From NCBI RefSeq assembly GCF_900162685.1, contig NZ_LT727828.1:1508799-1572798 (forward strand): 64,000 nucleotides of DNA. Reading direction: 5' to 3'. This document shows positions 19,221 to 28,962 of this stretch, piece after piece. The notes under the pieces were generated by a model. That model was not told the origin of the DNA and ran no database searches. It worked only from the letters and a program-made list of their open reading frames with translations. The stretch comes from Terribacillus halophilus. Its GTDB lineage: Bacteria > Bacillota > Bacilli > Bacillales > Amphibacillaceae. Made by a program: the position numbers and the translations under genes. Position 1 is the stretch's first letter, and the number at the start of each line of letters is the position of its first letter.

Positions 19221-20144
19221 ATGAAGAAAATGAAACTATCTGTTTTGCTTGCAATGTTTGCACTCGTAATTGGTGTACTTGCAGCATGTGGCGGTAACGC
19301 TGGCGGCGAACAATCTGAAGAAGACAACAGCGGGAACAGCAACAGCGGCGGAGAAACTTCCGAAAGCTCAATCGTTGTATCTGGTTCCAGTGCAATGCAG
19401 CCTTTAGTAGCAGCAGCAGCTGAAAAGTACAAGGAAGAAAACCCAGATGCAGACATCCAAGTAAACGCAGGTGGTTCCGGAGCTGGCCTGAGTCAGGTTC
19501 AGGAAGGTTCTGTTGCTATCGGTAACTCTGATGTATTTGCTGAAGAAAAAGAGGGTATTGACGCAGACGCTATAGTTGATCACAAAGTTGCAGTTGTAGG
19601 TATGACGGCAGCAATCAACCCAGAAGTAGGCGTTGATAATCTTACAAAACAGCAGCTGAAAGATATCTTCACTGGCAAGATTACAAACTGGTCTGAAGTT
19701 GGCGGAGCGGATGAAGAAATCACGCTTGTAAACCGTCCAGATTCCTCTGGTACTCGTGCTACTTTCGTAAAGTTTGGTCTTGATGGTGAAACTCCAGCAG
19801 AAGGTGTTACGGAGGATTCTTCCAACACTGTTAAGCAAATCGTTGCTGATACACCAGGTGCGATTGGCTACCTAGCTCTTTCTTACTTTGATGATGATTC
19901 TGTAACAAAAGCAAGCATTGATGGCGTTGAACCTACTGATGAAACAATTGGTTCTGGCGAATTCCCAATCTGGGCTTACCAGCATTCTTACACAAATGGA
20001 GATGCTGAAGGTCTTGCTAAAGAATTCCTTGATTACATGCTTAGCGAAGAAGTTCAAACTACTATCGTGCCTGAACAAGGTTATGTACCAATGACAGCGA
20101 TGGAAGTTGAACGCGATGCAGAAGGAAACCAAACTGATAAATAA
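19221..20144 (+). CDS. pstS: Phosphate-binding lipoprotein PstS
   Basis: The 307-residue solute-binding protein captures phosphate outside the membrane for the PstCAB importer. The lipoprotein signal ends with the lipobox VLAACGG, so the cysteine near residue 22 is lipidated. A serine/glycine-rich spacer follows. The phosphate-binding segments SGSSAMQPL, GGSGAGLSQV and RPDSSGTRATF are typical. RBS AGGGGG lies 9 bases upstream. It is the first gene of the Pho-controlled operon. Confidence 0.96.
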   Translation: MKKMKLSVLLAMFALVIGVLAACGGNAGGEQSEEDNSGNSNSGGETSESSIVVSGSSAMQPLVAAAAEKYKEENPDADIQVNAGGSGAGLSQVQEGSVAIGNSDVFAEEKEGIDADAIVDHKVAVVGMTAAINPEVGVDNLTKQQLKDIFTGKITNWSEVGGADEEITLVNRPDSSGTRATFVKFGLDGETPAEGVTEDSSNTVKQIVADTPGAIGYLALSYFDDDSVTKASIDGVEPTDETIGSGEFPIWAYQHSYTNGDAEGLAKEFLDYMLSEEVQTTIVPEQGYVPMTAMEVERDAEGNQTDK

Positions 20145-20276
20145 TGTGTAAAGCATAAGGTAGATGCGGTGTTTCACTGCATTTACCTTACTGTGGTTAT
20201 AAAATAGCTATCACAGGCATCGGAAGGCACAATGTAAGTGTTCCTTTTCGTTGTTTTTTAAGAGGAGTTGTAGAAG

Positions 20277-21206
20277 TTGGCAAAAGCAACAGTTAACACA
20301 TCAGCTGAAGATAGGCTGATCCTTACCAATAAAAACAGACGCTGGGATGAAGTGCGCGGTCGTTCTCTAGTAACTATCTGTGCAATTATAATGATTGCTG
20401 CGACAATTTCAGTTACTGTTTTCTTAGCCCAAAAGGGTTTGCAATCATTTACTGTTAATAATATTAATCCTATTGCATACCTAACCAGTACAAACTGGAA
20501 TCCTGTAGGCAGTGGAGAAGCTTCTTATGGAATCTTTCCCTTCATCTTCGGGTCGCTAGCTGTAACCTTCCTTTCTGCATTGGTAGCAGCACCGCTTGGA
20601 ATTGGTGCTGCAATCTTTATGTCTGAAATCTCACCGAGGTTTGGAAAGAAGGTCTTACAGCCGGTAATTGAACTACTTGTAGGGATACCATCTGTTGTAT
20701 ATGGTTTTATTGGACTTGTCGTGTTAGTGCCATTAGTAAGGGATAACTTACCTGGTATTGGATTTAGCTTGTTTGCGGGTGTTGTTGTTTTGACTGTGAT
20801 GATTCTCCCTACGGTTACAACTATAGCAACTGACGCGATGCGTTCATTGCCGGACAGCCTTCGACAAGGTTCTATGGCATTAGGTGCAACACGCTGGCAG
20901 ACAATTCGCAAAGTATTAATTCCAGCAGCATTGCCATCACTGCTGACTGCTATTGTGCTTGGTATGGCGCGTGCTTTCGGTGAAGCATTAGCTGTACAGA
21001 TGGTAATCGGTAACTCGCGTGATATTCCGGAAACCATCTTTGACACTTCCGCAACATTAACAACTATCGTAACGCTTAACATTGGACATACAACATATGG
21101 AAGTATTGAGAATAATACACTATGGTCGATGGGTCTTATCTTACTCGTCATCTCATTCCTATTCATCTTTATTGTCCGTTACTTGTCAGGCAGGAGGAAA
21201 GTCTAA
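20277..21206 (+). CDS. pstC: Phosphate ABC transporter permease PstC
   Basis: The 309-residue permease has six membrane segments. The EAA-type cytoplasmic loop that contacts the ATPase is RQGSMALGATRWQTIRKVLIPAA. The start is TTG at 20277 with GAGGAG 9 bases upstream, giving MAKATVN. The 132-base gap after pstS contains an imperfect hairpin region (about 20150-20190) that could reduce read-through, as is common between pstS and the permease genes. Confidence 0.94.
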   Translation: MAKATVNTSAEDRLILTNKNRRWDEVRGRSLVTICAIIMIAATISVTVFLAQKGLQSFTVNNINPIAYLTSTNWNPVGSGEASYGIFPFIFGSLAVTFLSALVAAPLGIGAAIFMSEISPRFGKKVLQPVIELLVGIPSVVYGFIGLVVLVPLVRDNLPGIGFSLFAGVVVLTVMILPTVTTIATDAMRSLPDSLRQGSMALGATRWQTIRKVLIPAALPSLLTAIVLGMARAFGEALAVQMVIGNSRDIPETIFDTSATLTTIVTLNIGHTTYGSIENNTLWSMGLILLVISFLFIFIVRYLSGRRKV

Positions 21207-22093
21207 TGAACAGCAGAATTACAGATCGCATTGCAACAGGTATTTTTTACACTATCGCGGCAATCATGGTTGCTTTACTGCTTTATCTTTTCTATTTCAT
21301 CTTATCTAACGGAGTTCCGCAAATTTCATGGGACTTCTTGACGTCTCCATCCAGTGCTTATCAAGCCGGCGGTGGTATTCGTGACCAATTATTCAACTCA
21401 TTTTATATCCTATTTATTACAATGATTATTACTGTCCCGCTTGGTGTATGCGGCGGGGTATACATGGCTGAATACGCAAAGCCTGGAAAAATCACAAACT
21501 TTATTCGTACATGTATTGAGATGCTGGCATCTTTGCCTTCTATCGTTGTTGGTTTGTTCGGTCTATTAATCTTCGTTAATATCACAGGCTGGGGATATAC
21601 AATTATTGGCGGTGCTTTAGCTTTAACAATCTTCAACATTCCTGTTATGGTCCGAGTTACTGAGGATGCAATCAACAGTGTACCAAAAGAACTAAAAGAA
21701 GCGAGTCTTGCGTTAGGTATTACAAGATGGCATACAATCAAAACAGTGTTACTTCCATATGCTTTCCCTGGTATTTTGACCGGTGCAATTCTGGCATCTG
21801 GGCGTGTATTTGGAGAAGCAGCAGCTTTGCTTTATACTGCGGGTCTTTCTACTCCGACATTAGATTACGGAAACTGGAACCCACTTGCTGAGAATTCTCC
21901 CTTAAATATCTTCCGTCCCGCGGAAACGTTAGCAGTTCATATCTGGGCAGTTAACACACAAGGTTTGATTCCGGACATTCGTGAAGTAGCCAACGGTGCT
22001 GCAGCGGTTCTAGTTATTGCTGTTTTAGTGTTCAATATCCTCGCTCGCTGGTTGGGCAGTGTCATCCATAAGAAACTTACAGCAAGTAAATAA
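21206..22093 (+). CDS. pstA: Phosphate ABC transporter permease PstA
   Basis: The second permease (295 residues) has six membrane segments and the ATPase-contact loop [23 protein letters not shown]. The start at 21206 overlaps the pstC stop (TAATG) and follows AGGAGGAAAG, so the reading frame that is open upstream is not used. PstC and PstA together form the channel. Confidence 0.94.
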   Translation: MNSRITDRIATGIFYTIAAIMVALLLYLFYFILSNGVPQISWDFLTSPSSAYQAGGGIRDQLFNSFYILFITMIITVPLGVCGGVYMAEYAKPGKITNFIRTCIEMLASLPSIVVGLFGLLIFVNITGWGYTIIGGALALTIFNIPVMVRVTEDAINSVPKELKEASLALGITRWHTIKTVLLPYAFPGILTGAILASGRVFGEAAALLYTAGLSTPTLDYGNWNPLAENSPLNIFRPAETLAVHIWAVNTQGLIPDIREVANGAAAVLVIAVLVFNILARWLGSVIHKKLTASK

Positions 22094-22113
22094 TGAAGAG
22101 AGGAGTTCGTGAC

Positions 22114-22941
22114 ATGAACTATACAGCAGATAGACCAACTGAAACAGAAACTGAAGAGACTATATTAAAAAAAGCAGCTTCCCATAAGGAAATTGTACTT
22201 GATGTTAAGGATTTAAGTATTTTCTATGGCAGCAAGGAAGCAGTGAAACGGGCTAATATGGGGATTGAGAAAAATGCGGTAACTGCATTGATCGGTCCAT
22301 CAGGGTGTGGTAAATCTACATTCATACGTTCCATAAATCGGATGAACGATTTAATTCCTTCCAGTCGCGCGGAAGGTGAGATCATTTACGATGGTTTGAA
22401 TATTCTTCGAAAAGATATCAACGTTGTAGCGTTAAGAGCAGAAATAGGTATGGTGTTCCAAAAGCCGAACCCATTTCCTAAATCAATCTACAATAATATT
22501 ACGCACGCGTTGAAATATAACGGGCAGAAGGATAAGCAAGCACTTGATCAAATAGTAGAAGAGAGTTTGCGTAAGGCTGCGTTATGGGATGAAGTGAAAG
22601 ATCGATTGCATCAATCTGCATTATCTTTATCTGGCGGTCAGCAGCAGCGGCTTTGTATCGCACGTACATTAGCAATGGAGCCGCAAATTCTTCTGTTAGA
22701 TGAACCGGCTTCTGCGCTCGACCCGGTATCTAACGCTAAGATAGAGGAATTGATTCTTCAGCTCAAAGAAGATTATTCCATTGTCATCGTCACACACAAT
22801 ATGTCTCAGGCATCACGTGTGTCTGATAAGACAGCATTTTTCTTCAATGGAGACATTGTTGAATATGATGATACAAAGAAAATCTTCACTAATCCTTCTG
22901 AAACGAAAACAGAAGAATATATTTCCGGCAGATTCGGGTAG
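22114..22941 (+). CDS. pstB1: Phosphate ABC transporter ATPase PstB (first copy)
   Basis: The 275-residue ATPase powers phosphate import. Visible motifs are Walker [11 protein letters not shown]-loop FQKPNPFP, signature [13 protein letters not shown], Walker [14 protein letters not shown] and switch HNMSQA. The start at 22114 follows GAGAGGAG; an ATG at 22093 lacks a site. The N-terminal 28 residues are extra and acidic. A second copy follows immediately. Confidence 0.95.
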   Translation: MNYTADRPTETETEETILKKAASHKEIVLDVKDLSIFYGSKEAVKRANMGIEKNAVTALIGPSGCGKSTFIRSINRMNDLIPSSRAEGEIIYDGLNILRKDINVVALRAEIGMVFQKPNPFPKSIYNNITHALKYNGQKDKQALDQIVEESLRKAALWDEVKDRLHQSALSLSGGQQQRLCIARTLAMEPQILLLDEPASALDPVSNAKIEELILQLKEDYSIVIVTHNMSQASRVSDKTAFFFNGDIVEYDDTKKIFTNPSETKTEEYISGRFG

Positions 22942-22953
22942 GAGGCAACAGCT

Positions 22954-23727
22954 ATGCAAGCGGCAGCAACGAAGGAATCAATATTCCAAGTTAATGATTT
23001 GAATTTATGGTATGACGATTATCATGCTCTGAAGGATGTTAACCTAGAAGCATTGAATAACGAAATATATGCAATTATCGGACCATCTGGCTGTGGTAAA
23101 TCCACTTTCATTAAAACACTTAATTTAATGATTAATACGGTACCAGGTGTCCGAATGACAGGGGAAATCAACTATAAAGAAAAGAATCTGCTTGATTCCA
23201 GAGTTGACTTAGTTGATTTACGCCGAAATGTCGGAATGATTTTCCAAAAGGGTAATCCTTTCCCGCAGTCAATTTACGATAATATTGTTTACGGGCCAAA
23301 GATTCATGGTATAAAGAAAAAGAGTGAGTTAGATGAAATTGTCGAAACGACGCTGAAAGATGTAGCATTATGGGATGAAGTAAAAGATCGCCTAAAATCT
23401 TCTGCGATGGGGCTATCTGGGGGACAGCAGCAGCGTTTGTGTATCGCACGTGCGCTTGCGACAAAACCAGATGTTGTATTAATGGATGAACCAACATCTG
23501 CGCTGGATCCAATTTCAACATTGAAAATTGAAGAGCTTATGACAGAGCTGAAGAAGAAATATTGCATTGTTATCGTAACACATAACATGCAGCAGGCTTC
23601 TCGCATCTCTGATAAAACTGCCTTCTTCCTGCATGGTCATGTAGTGGAAGCAACAGAAACAAGCAAATTATTCTCGAATCCGGAAGATAAACGGACAGAA
23701 GACTACATTAGCGGTCGTTTCGGTTAA
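22954..23727 (+). CDS. pstB2: Phosphate ABC transporter ATPase PstB (second copy)
   Basis: A second 257-residue PstB lies 12 bases after the first, with Walker [11 protein letters not shown]-loop FQKGNPFP, signature [13 protein letters not shown], Walker [14 protein letters not shown] and switch HNMQQA. It is clearly diverged from its neighbour in the helical domain. Paired pstBA/pstBB genes are normal in Bacillaceae. Either may pair with PstCA. Confidence 0.95.
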   Translation: MQAAATKESIFQVNDLNLWYDDYHALKDVNLEALNNEIYAIIGPSGCGKSTFIKTLNLMINTVPGVRMTGEINYKEKNLLDSRVDLVDLRRNVGMIFQKGNPFPQSIYDNIVYGPKIHGIKKKSELDEIVETTLKDVALWDEVKDRLKSSAMGLSGGQQQRLCIARALATKPDVVLMDEPTSALDPISTLKIEELMTELKKKYCIVIVTHNMQQASRISDKTAFFLHGHVVEATETSKLFSNPEDKRTEDYISGRFG

Positions 23728-23749
23728 ATGACGCACTGGAGGAGAACAT

Positions 23750-24409
23750 ATGGTAGCTAGAGAACAGTTTTCAGCAGATTTAGAAGCAATTCAAAAATCA
23801 ATTATTTCTTTTGCATTTGAAGTAGATTCTGCACTAAAACAAGCGATTGATGCATTGTATGAACGGAACAGTGACCTGGCATATAAGGTTATTGAGAATG
23901 ATGAGATTTTGAACAAGCGCGACCAAGATATCAATGAGGCAACGATTCAGCTTATTGCGATGCAGCAGCCAGTAGCGACTGACTTGCGCCGATTGGTGGC
24001 ATTTCTTCGTGTATCCACTGATTTGGAACGCATGGCTGATCATGCAAAAAATATCGCTAAAAGTGTAAATCGATTAAATGTACTCAGTCCATATGAAATT
24101 CCTCTTGCAATTCGTGATATGCAGGAAGTTGTCAGCAAAATGATTCATAGCGCTGTACAAGCCTTTGAAGAAGAAGATATCAGTAAAGCGAAAAAGTTAG
24201 CTGATCTAGATAACGTCGTAGACAGTATGTACGGCGAATTGTTCCGGGATATGCTGGATGAGCGAAAGGCAGAAGCGGGCAAGCATCAGCAGATGATGCA
24301 GCTTGTTTTCGTAGGACGTTTCGTTGAACGAATCGGGGACCACATTACAAATATCGGTGAAGGTATTTTGTATTTGGTTAAAGGTACGTCCATTGATCTA
24401 AACAAATAA
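23750..24409 (+). CDS. phoU: Phosphate uptake regulator PhoU
   Basis: The 219-residue all-helical protein has the duplicated PhoU three-helix unit. The metal-binding motifs are DLERMADHAKNIA (about residues 87-99) and FVERIGDHITNIGEG (about 188-202). PhoU links the Pst importer to the PhoR kinase and restrains uptake when phosphate is plentiful. B. subtilis 168 lacks phoU at this place, so its presence here follows the arrangement seen in most other bacteria. A terminator follows at once. Confidence 0.93.
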   Translation: MVAREQFSADLEAIQKSIISFAFEVDSALKQAIDALYERNSDLAYKVIENDEILNKRDQDINEATIQLIAMQQPVATDLRRLVAFLRVSTDLERMADHAKNIAKSVNRLNVLSPYEIPLAIRDMQEVVSKMIHSAVQAFEEEDISKAKKLADLDNVVDSMYGELFRDMLDERKAEAGKHQQMMQLVFVGRFVERIGDHITNIGEGILYLVKGTSIDLNK

Positions 24410-24440
24410 AAAGCAGCGGCTGCTGGATGCCGCTGCTTTT
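24409..24440. terminator. Terminator between phoU and yqzC
   Basis: AAAAGCAGCGGC pairs perfectly with GCCGCTGCTTTT around TGCTGGAT. With A-rich and T-rich flanks it can act in both directions. Confidence 0.9.
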
Positions 24441-24894
24441 ATTTTGTTAGTAAATCTGCAATTTCTTCATAGGACATATCAGAATTGATATCATAAGTTC
24501 CTACTTGTAATGCTTTACTTGCTTCTGTAACGTTCAGATAAGTAAGAAAAGCATCTCCATCTTCAAGAATGTGCTTTTTCTCTAGTAGACGAGCTACTTC
24601 ATCACTCGTCATACCACGCTCTAGCTTCAGTTGAAACTTTTTCGTTTGTTCTGGTTCTGTTTCTTCCTTCGCTTGTGGTTTTTTCTGGAGCTCTTCATAT
24701 TCTTGGCTATTTAGAATATAATAATCGTCCTTTTCTAGATGTGTTTTCATTTCTTCTGTGCTGAGTTGTTCCTTTTTTATCGGAGCTGCCGAGGTTGTAT
24801 TTGTAGTGCGATTATCAGCAGTGAAATGGAGAACCAGCATACATGCACCTGCGAGCAGTAGAGCAGTTGCGAAGCCTTGTAGTACTTGCTTCAT
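24439..24894 (-). CDS. yqzC: YqzC-like membrane-anchored protein
   Basis: The 151-residue protein has an N-terminal membrane anchor (VLQGFATALLLAGACMLVLHF) and a charged linker. The C-terminal module of about 55 residues (RGMTSDEVARLLEKKHILEDGDAFLTYLN...ALQVGTYDINSDMSYEEIADLLT) resembles the LysM-like N-terminal domain of MltG endolytic transglycosylases, but without the catalytic part. YqzC occupies this spot in B. subtilis. It overlaps yqzD by 4 bases. A cell-wall-associated role is an inference only. Confidence 0.75.
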   Translation of the reverse strand: MKQVLQGFATALLLAGACMLVLHFTADNRTTNTTSAAPIKKEQLSTEEMKTHLEKDDYYILNSQEYEELQKKPQAKEETEPEQTKKFQLKLERGMTSDEVARLLEKKHILEDGDAFLTYLNVTEASKALQVGTYDINSDMSYEEIADLLTK

Positions 24895-25238
24895 CTTTGT
24901 CCTCCTGTTTGTCTGGCAACGCGGTATACATCGTCCTCTGCTAAGCCTGTCTCGTTAGCGATTTCTTTGATGCTATAGCCTTGTTGATGCAGTTTTTGGA
25001 CCTTCTGGAAGATGGCTGGTTTTTGTGAGCGACTTTGTTTTGACTCGCGCTGTGTGGTCGGCAGCAGTTCTTCTTCCAGTACTTTAATTTTTTTATTCAT
25101 CGTATAGGTTTCTTGCATCGTTGATAAAGTCAATTGTTCGATTTGCTGATTCATATTCTTAAATTTGTCCTGCATAAAGAAAGAAAAAATCCAAAGAATG
25201 ATGCCTGCTGCAAGAAAGGTGATGGCAGCGATTAACAT
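24891..25238 (-). CDS. yqzD: YqzD-like membrane protein with C-terminal helix-turn-helix
   Basis: The 115-residue protein has one N-terminal membrane segment (ITFLAAGIILWIFSFFM), a helical, probably coiled-coil middle and a C-terminal Hin-like helix-turn-helix (LHQQGYSIKEIANETGLAEDDVYRVAR). It is co-transcribed with yqzC. RBS GGAGGTAAC precedes the ATG. No function is known; the HTH next to a membrane anchor is curious but conserved in the family. Confidence 0.75.
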   Translation of the reverse strand: MLIAAITFLAAGIILWIFSFFMQDKFKNMNQQIEQLTLSTMQETYTMNKKIKVLEEELLPTTQRESKQSRSQKPAIFQKVQKLHQQGYSIKEIANETGLAEDDVYRVARQTGGQR

Positions 25239-25351
25239 GATGTGTGTTACCTCCTAATTATTGCTATCCTATTTATATCATATTGATGCTGACAGTGATA
25301 TAGAGATTTCGACAAAATACTAGCTTCTTATTAAATTGTTGAGGATAAAGG

Positions 25352-25380
25352 TTGATATAGCACCATAATTCTGCTATTAT
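25352..25380 (+). promoter_or_regulatory. Sigma-A promoter of rpmGA
   Basis: TTGATA (25352-25357) and TATTAT (25375-25380) are separated by exactly 17 bases, and rpmGA starts 64 bases after the -10. Confidence 0.8.
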
Positions 25381-25443
25381 TAGGTGGTCTGAAGATCGTT
25401 ATGTTTTCATACAATTATTTAAGATTGTTGGGAGGGATTATAC

Positions 25444-25593
25444 ATGCGTGTAAACATTACTCTCGCCTGCACAGAAACAGGAGATCGTAACTACATTACA
25501 ACAAAAAACAAGCGTAAACATCCAGAACGCATGGAGCTTAGAAAATATAGCCCACGCTTGAAAAAGTATACGCTGCACCGCGAAACAAAATAA
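25444..25593 (+). CDS. rpmGA: 50S ribosomal protein L33 (RpmGA type)
   Basis: A 49-residue frame encodes [20 protein letters not shown]...[19 protein letters not shown], a clear L33. It has only one cysteine (C9) and lacks both CxxC zinc pairs, so it is the zinc-independent form. RBS GGGAGGGATT lies 8 bases upstream. The position between yqzD and yqgN matches B. subtilis rpmGA. A terminator follows. Confidence 0.95.
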   Translation: MRVNITLACTETGDRNYITTKNKRKHPERMELRKYSPRLKKYTLHRETK

Positions 25594-25603
25594 GTTCGTA
25601 TAA

Positions 25604-25633
25604 AAGACTCCCCCTATTGGCGGGAGTTTTTTT
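25604..25633 (+). terminator. Terminator after rpmGA
   Basis: The hairpin ACTCCC / GGGAGT with a CCTATTGGC loop is followed by seven T. Confidence 0.85.
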
Positions 25634-25650
25634 GCATACAGGGGGGGTTC

Positions 25651-26220
25651 GTGATGGAAGAGAAGCAACGGCTTCGTCAAGAGGGACTTCAGCTGCTGAG
25701 AGAAATATCGCCAACTGAAAAGCTTCGTGTAGAACATCAATTGGCTTCGTTTCTTTTTTCGTCCGCTGTTTGGAAATGTGCGAACACCATTGGTCTCACA
25801 ATGGCACTGCCACATGAATGGGATACAACGAAAATTATTCAGCAAGCTTGGCTGGAAAAGAAAAACGTGTGCGTGCCGCTTACACTGGAAAATAGAGAGA
25901 TGCAGTTTTACTATGTAGAAAGTTATAATCAGCTGACGGACGGTGCCTTTCAGATTAAGGAGCCTGTGCCTGACCTGTGCACACCTGCTTTCAAAAACGA
26001 CATCGATTTTCTCCTTGTTCCTGGACTTTTATTTGATAAATCTGGGTATAGAATTGGGTATGGCGGAGGTTATTATGATCGGTATATTGCAGATTATCCC
26101 CATACAACAATTGCGCTTGCCAGCAGTCAGCAGCTGAGACAATCGTTGCCTGTTGATCCTTTTGATCGGTGTGTCGAGTATCTTCTGACAGATGATGGTT
26201 TTATTGTCTTAGCCGAATAG
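25651..26220 (+). CDS. yqgN: 5-formyltetrahydrofolate cyclo-ligase
   Basis: The 189-residue enzyme converts 5-formyl-THF to methenyl-THF with ATP, recycling the folate by-product made by serine hydroxymethyltransferase. The family signature is RIGYGGGYYDRYI near residue 132, with FLLVPGLLFDKSG before it. The start may be GTG (25651) or ATG (25654), both behind AGGGGGGG. Conserved neighbours are rpmGA and yqgO. Confidence 0.92.
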   Translation: MMEEKQRLRQEGLQLLREISPTEKLRVEHQLASFLFSSAVWKCANTIGLTMALPHEWDTTKIIQQAWLEKKNVCVPLTLENREMQFYYVESYNQLTDGAFQIKEPVPDLCTPAFKNDIDFLLVPGLLFDKSGYRIGYGGGYYDRYIADYPHTTIALASSQQLRQSLPVDPFDRCVEYLLTDDGFIVLAE

Positions 26221-26269
26221 CAGCCTTCTGGTTCGGGACACACTAAGGTTATCCCGGAGGAAAGGATGG

Positions 26270-26464
26270 GTGCTGATGTGGAAATCGATTATTACTGCAG
26301 TGTCACTCGCAGCCAGTGTCATATTCTTAATACGAGAGCGCTATCGTGTGCTGAATGCAATTTTGGCCGTTACGGTTCTTAGGAAAGGACTTATTCGGCT
26401 ATCGATGGGATTCGGACCCTTGCGCTCCCGAATGTTGCCAATGATATTTAAACGCTCAGTGTAA
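26270..26464 (+). CDS. yqgO: YqgO-like small membrane protein
   Basis: A 64-residue protein has one or two short hydrophobic segments (SIITAVSLAASVIFLI, LNAILAVTVL) and a basic C-terminus (RSRMLPMIFKRSV). It probably starts with GTG at 26270 after GGAGGAAAGG, or at the ATG 6 bases later. Position between yqgN and the rhomboid gene matches yqgO. Function unknown. Confidence 0.68.
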   Translation: MLMWKSIITAVSLAASVIFLIRERYRVLNAILAVTVLRKGLIRLSMGFGPLRSRMLPMIFKRSV

Positions 26465-26477
26465 ACTGAGCGTTTTT
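26450..26477 (+). terminator. Terminator overlapping the end of yqgO
   Basis: AAACGCTCAGT and ACTGAGCGTTT pair with a GTAA loop and are followed by T; the yqgO stop codon lies inside the loop. Confidence 0.88.
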
Positions 26478-26519
26478 CCATGACTTTTTTGATACACTGT
26501 AGGCAAGAGGGGGAGAGGT

Positions 26520-28061
26520 ATGACCTACAACGAAGAAACGGCTTACTATCGAATGATTAATCATTTAATAGCAGAGCATGGTTTTACTTTTGTAAGAGCA
26601 AATGAAGACTTACGTGTTAGCTGGCTGGAAAGAAAGCGGGATGGAATAGTCCAGATGGTGAGATTAACGTCACGCACCTTCGCTTGGGCCAATCATTTGA
26701 AACGGGACATTTTGAAGGCGGCAAGCGATATACAACAAATGACAAAAGGCATCTTCGCCAAGAAGGTTCAGATACATAACGTCTATTTCGGTGACCAAGG
26801 ACCTGCGGATGAATGGTCAAAGTTAAAGAAGCCAATGATCATTAAGAGCAGAAGACCAATTCCGATGCAAACGTATTACTTGGATCGAGATTCTTATCAA
26901 TCAGAAATGGAGAAACTGTTTCGCCATTTGAAGTTGAGCGATTCCGTGTCGCTCATATCGGATGAGGAAGAAAGTGACCAGAAGCTGGAAATGGAGAAAA
27001 GCCGGCTGCGGCGTTTGCTTGTACAACAGCAGCAAGCAGACCAAGCTGTATTTCACCGCAAAAAGCCATTACTTGTTTACGTGTTTATCGGCATTAGTGT
27101 ACTCATGTTTTTATTGGAGATGCTGCTTGGAGGCTCGACTGATTCAGCAGTACTCATTGATCTTGGAGCCAAATATAATCCTTTCATACTAGTGGAGAAC
27201 CAATGGTGGCGGATTATCACCTCGATGTTCTTGCATATCGGAGCTTTGCATTTGATGACAAATATGCTTTCTTTGTATTATCTGGGAACATTAACAGAGC
27301 AAGTATTCGGCCGTCGCCGATTTTTTATCGTCTATTTGCTAGCCGGTATTATTGGCGGTTTAGCAAGTTTTGCTTTTTCGCCGAACTTAAGTGCAGGTGC
27401 ATCGGGAGCTATTTTCGGATTGTTTGGAGCCTTGCTCTATTTTGGGACCGTTTATCCAAAGTTGTTTTGGCGAACGATTGGAAACGGATTAATTGTTATC
27501 CTGCTGATTAACTTAGTGATTAGCTTTGCCGCTAGTCATGTTATTGATGTTTATGCTCATTTAGGCGGGTTAGTCGGCGGCTTTGCAAGTGCGTTGCTTG
27601 TTGGTCTGCCAGGTAAAAAGAGATTATCAGCTCGTGTCGGCGGCGCTGCATTAAGCCTTCTATTAGTAGTCGGTTTGATTATTTATGGTTTACTGGGACC
27701 GGTCAATACAGCACTGCATGAAGAATTGAAAGCAGAAGCTGCGTACAATCAAGGTGATTATCAAGCAGTCATACAGCACGCAACAAAAGCTTTAAATAAT
27801 GAAGGCAGTGATGCTGCCCAACTGCTCTTATTTTATCGAGGTCTGGCTTATTCTCAAACTGGAGAATTAGATGAAGCAGTCCAGGATTATGAAAGGCTCG
27901 CCCGTTTAACGCCAGATGAGCCCGCTGTACATTATAATCTTGCCCGCTTTCTTCAACTAAATGGGCAAGAGGATGAGGGTTTGATTCATGCTAATCGCGC
28001 GGCAGAACTTGAGCCAAACGACAAACAGTACCAGCAGCTCGTACAAGAACTTTCTCAGTAA
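26520..28061 (+). CDS. gluP: Rhomboid intramembrane serine protease GluP with TPR tail
   Basis: The 513-residue membrane protease has a cytoplasmic N-terminal domain of about 180 residues. A rhomboid core follows (six or seven helices, about 185-395) with catalytic S295 in GASGAIFG and H347 in YAHLGGLVGG. The motif HIGALHLMTNM is also present. The C-terminal part has two or three TPR repeats (YNQGDYQAVIQHATKAL, AYSQTGELDEAVQDYERL). B. subtilis YqgP/GluP has the same plan and, with FtsH, helps degrade the magnesium transporter MgtE. Confidence 0.95.
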   Translation: MTYNEETAYYRMINHLIAEHGFTFVRANEDLRVSWLERKRDGIVQMVRLTSRTFAWANHLKRDILKAASDIQQMTKGIFAKKVQIHNVYFGDQGPADEWSKLKKPMIIKSRRPIPMQTYYLDRDSYQSEMEKLFRHLKLSDSVSLISDEEESDQKLEMEKSRLRRLLVQQQQADQAVFHRKKPLLVYVFIGISVLMFLLEMLLGGSTDSAVLIDLGAKYNPFILVENQWWRIITSMFLHIGALHLMTNMLSLYYLGTLTEQVFGRRRFFIVYLLAGIIGGLASFAFSPNLSAGASGAIFGLFGALLYFGTVYPKLFWRTIGNGLIVILLINLVISFAASHVIDVYAHLGGLVGGFASALLVGLPGKKRLSARVGGAALSLLLVVGLIIYGLLGPVNTALHEELKAEAAYNQGDYQAVIQHATKALNNEGSDAAQLLLFYRGLAYSQTGELDEAVQDYERLARLTPDEPAVHYNLARFLQLNGQEDEGLIHANRAAELEPNDKQYQQLVQELSQ

Positions 28062-28882
28062 TATTGCAATAGCTCTGCGTGTTTACCGTTTTCGTCTTGG
28101 TAAATGACGCGTAAGTGCTTACCATTTTTATCAAAAAGGAGCAGTGGAATATAAGTCTTCACTGTTCCTTTTTCTACTGCAGGACCGATTGGCAGGAGAT
28201 AGTTTCGATAGAGTCCTTCCCAAAGTCTGCTGATAATCTCCTGCCTTTTTTTATCGTCCGAAAGACCGTTTATGGCTGCTAAGTCAGCGGTCGGGAGCGC
28301 TGTGAGAGGCACCTCAATATAGTTAGCAGCTGGGATGGATAGTTGCTGTTTTGCCTCTGTCCATACGTGCTGAAGTGTGCTATTTGTTTGTGACTCTGCG
28401 AGATGCTGTGCATTCGTTTCTTGCTCATTTTTGGGGAAAGAAAACAATTCAAAATTGTCCGATGTGTACGTGCGAATACCAGTCATCTTTGATGTACTAG
28501 TAATATTGTTGTTATGGAGTTCCGCAAAATGATAAGAGATTGCGTCCAATTGTTTGTTTGGATGCAGCATGTGGGTTGTCTGCTGCTGCAGTACACGCGC
28601 TGGCTGCTGCCATTTATTCAACACGCCGACTAATTCGCCATTTTCATACAAAAGACCGATATCCTGACGTAAATACGCTTCTTGGTTGAGTGCACTTTGT
28701 ATATGCCAACGGATACGCCGAAAGTCAATTTTTTTCATAGAAGTTGCTGTGCTAGTAAATGCTGCTGACGTATTCAGCGGAAAGTGCTGAATTACCGGCT
28801 GCGGGTGCTGGAGGCGTATGAGATAAAGTGAGCAGAGGACAAACGAACAGAAAATACAACTACTAATAAGCCATTTACGCAT
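28055..28882 (-). CDS. Unrecognised membrane-anchored or secreted protein
   Basis: A 275-residue protein begins MRKWLISSCIFCSFVLCSLYLI, a signal peptide or single anchor, and the rest is soluble and rich in Q, N and T. A possible lipobox (CSFVLCS) is not canonical. No domain is recognised; the final part (TYIPLLLFDKNGKHLRVIYQDENGKHA) looks like a beta-hairpin repeat. It is convergent with gluP, overlapping its stop by 7 bases, and has its own RBS (AGGAGGAG). It interrupts the usual gluP-yqgQ order. Confidence 0.7.
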   Translation of the reverse strand: MRKWLISSCIFCSFVLCSLYLIRLQHPQPVIQHFPLNTSAAFTSTATSMKKIDFRRIRWHIQSALNQEAYLRQDIGLLYENGELVGVLNKWQQPARVLQQQTTHMLHPNKQLDAISYHFAELHNNNITSTSKMTGIRTYTSDNFELFSFPKNEQETNAQHLAESQTNSTLQHVWTEAKQQLSIPAANYIEVPLTALPTADLAAINGLSDDKKRQEIISRLWEGLYRNYLLPIGPAVEKGTVKTYIPLLLFDKNGKHLRVIYQDENGKHAELLQYY

Positions 28883-28962
28883 TTGCTCTCCTCCTAAGTG
28901 GACAAACTGTAGCTTATTGATACTATGTAAGAGAGCGATATTTTATGAAAGTAGGGGATTTG

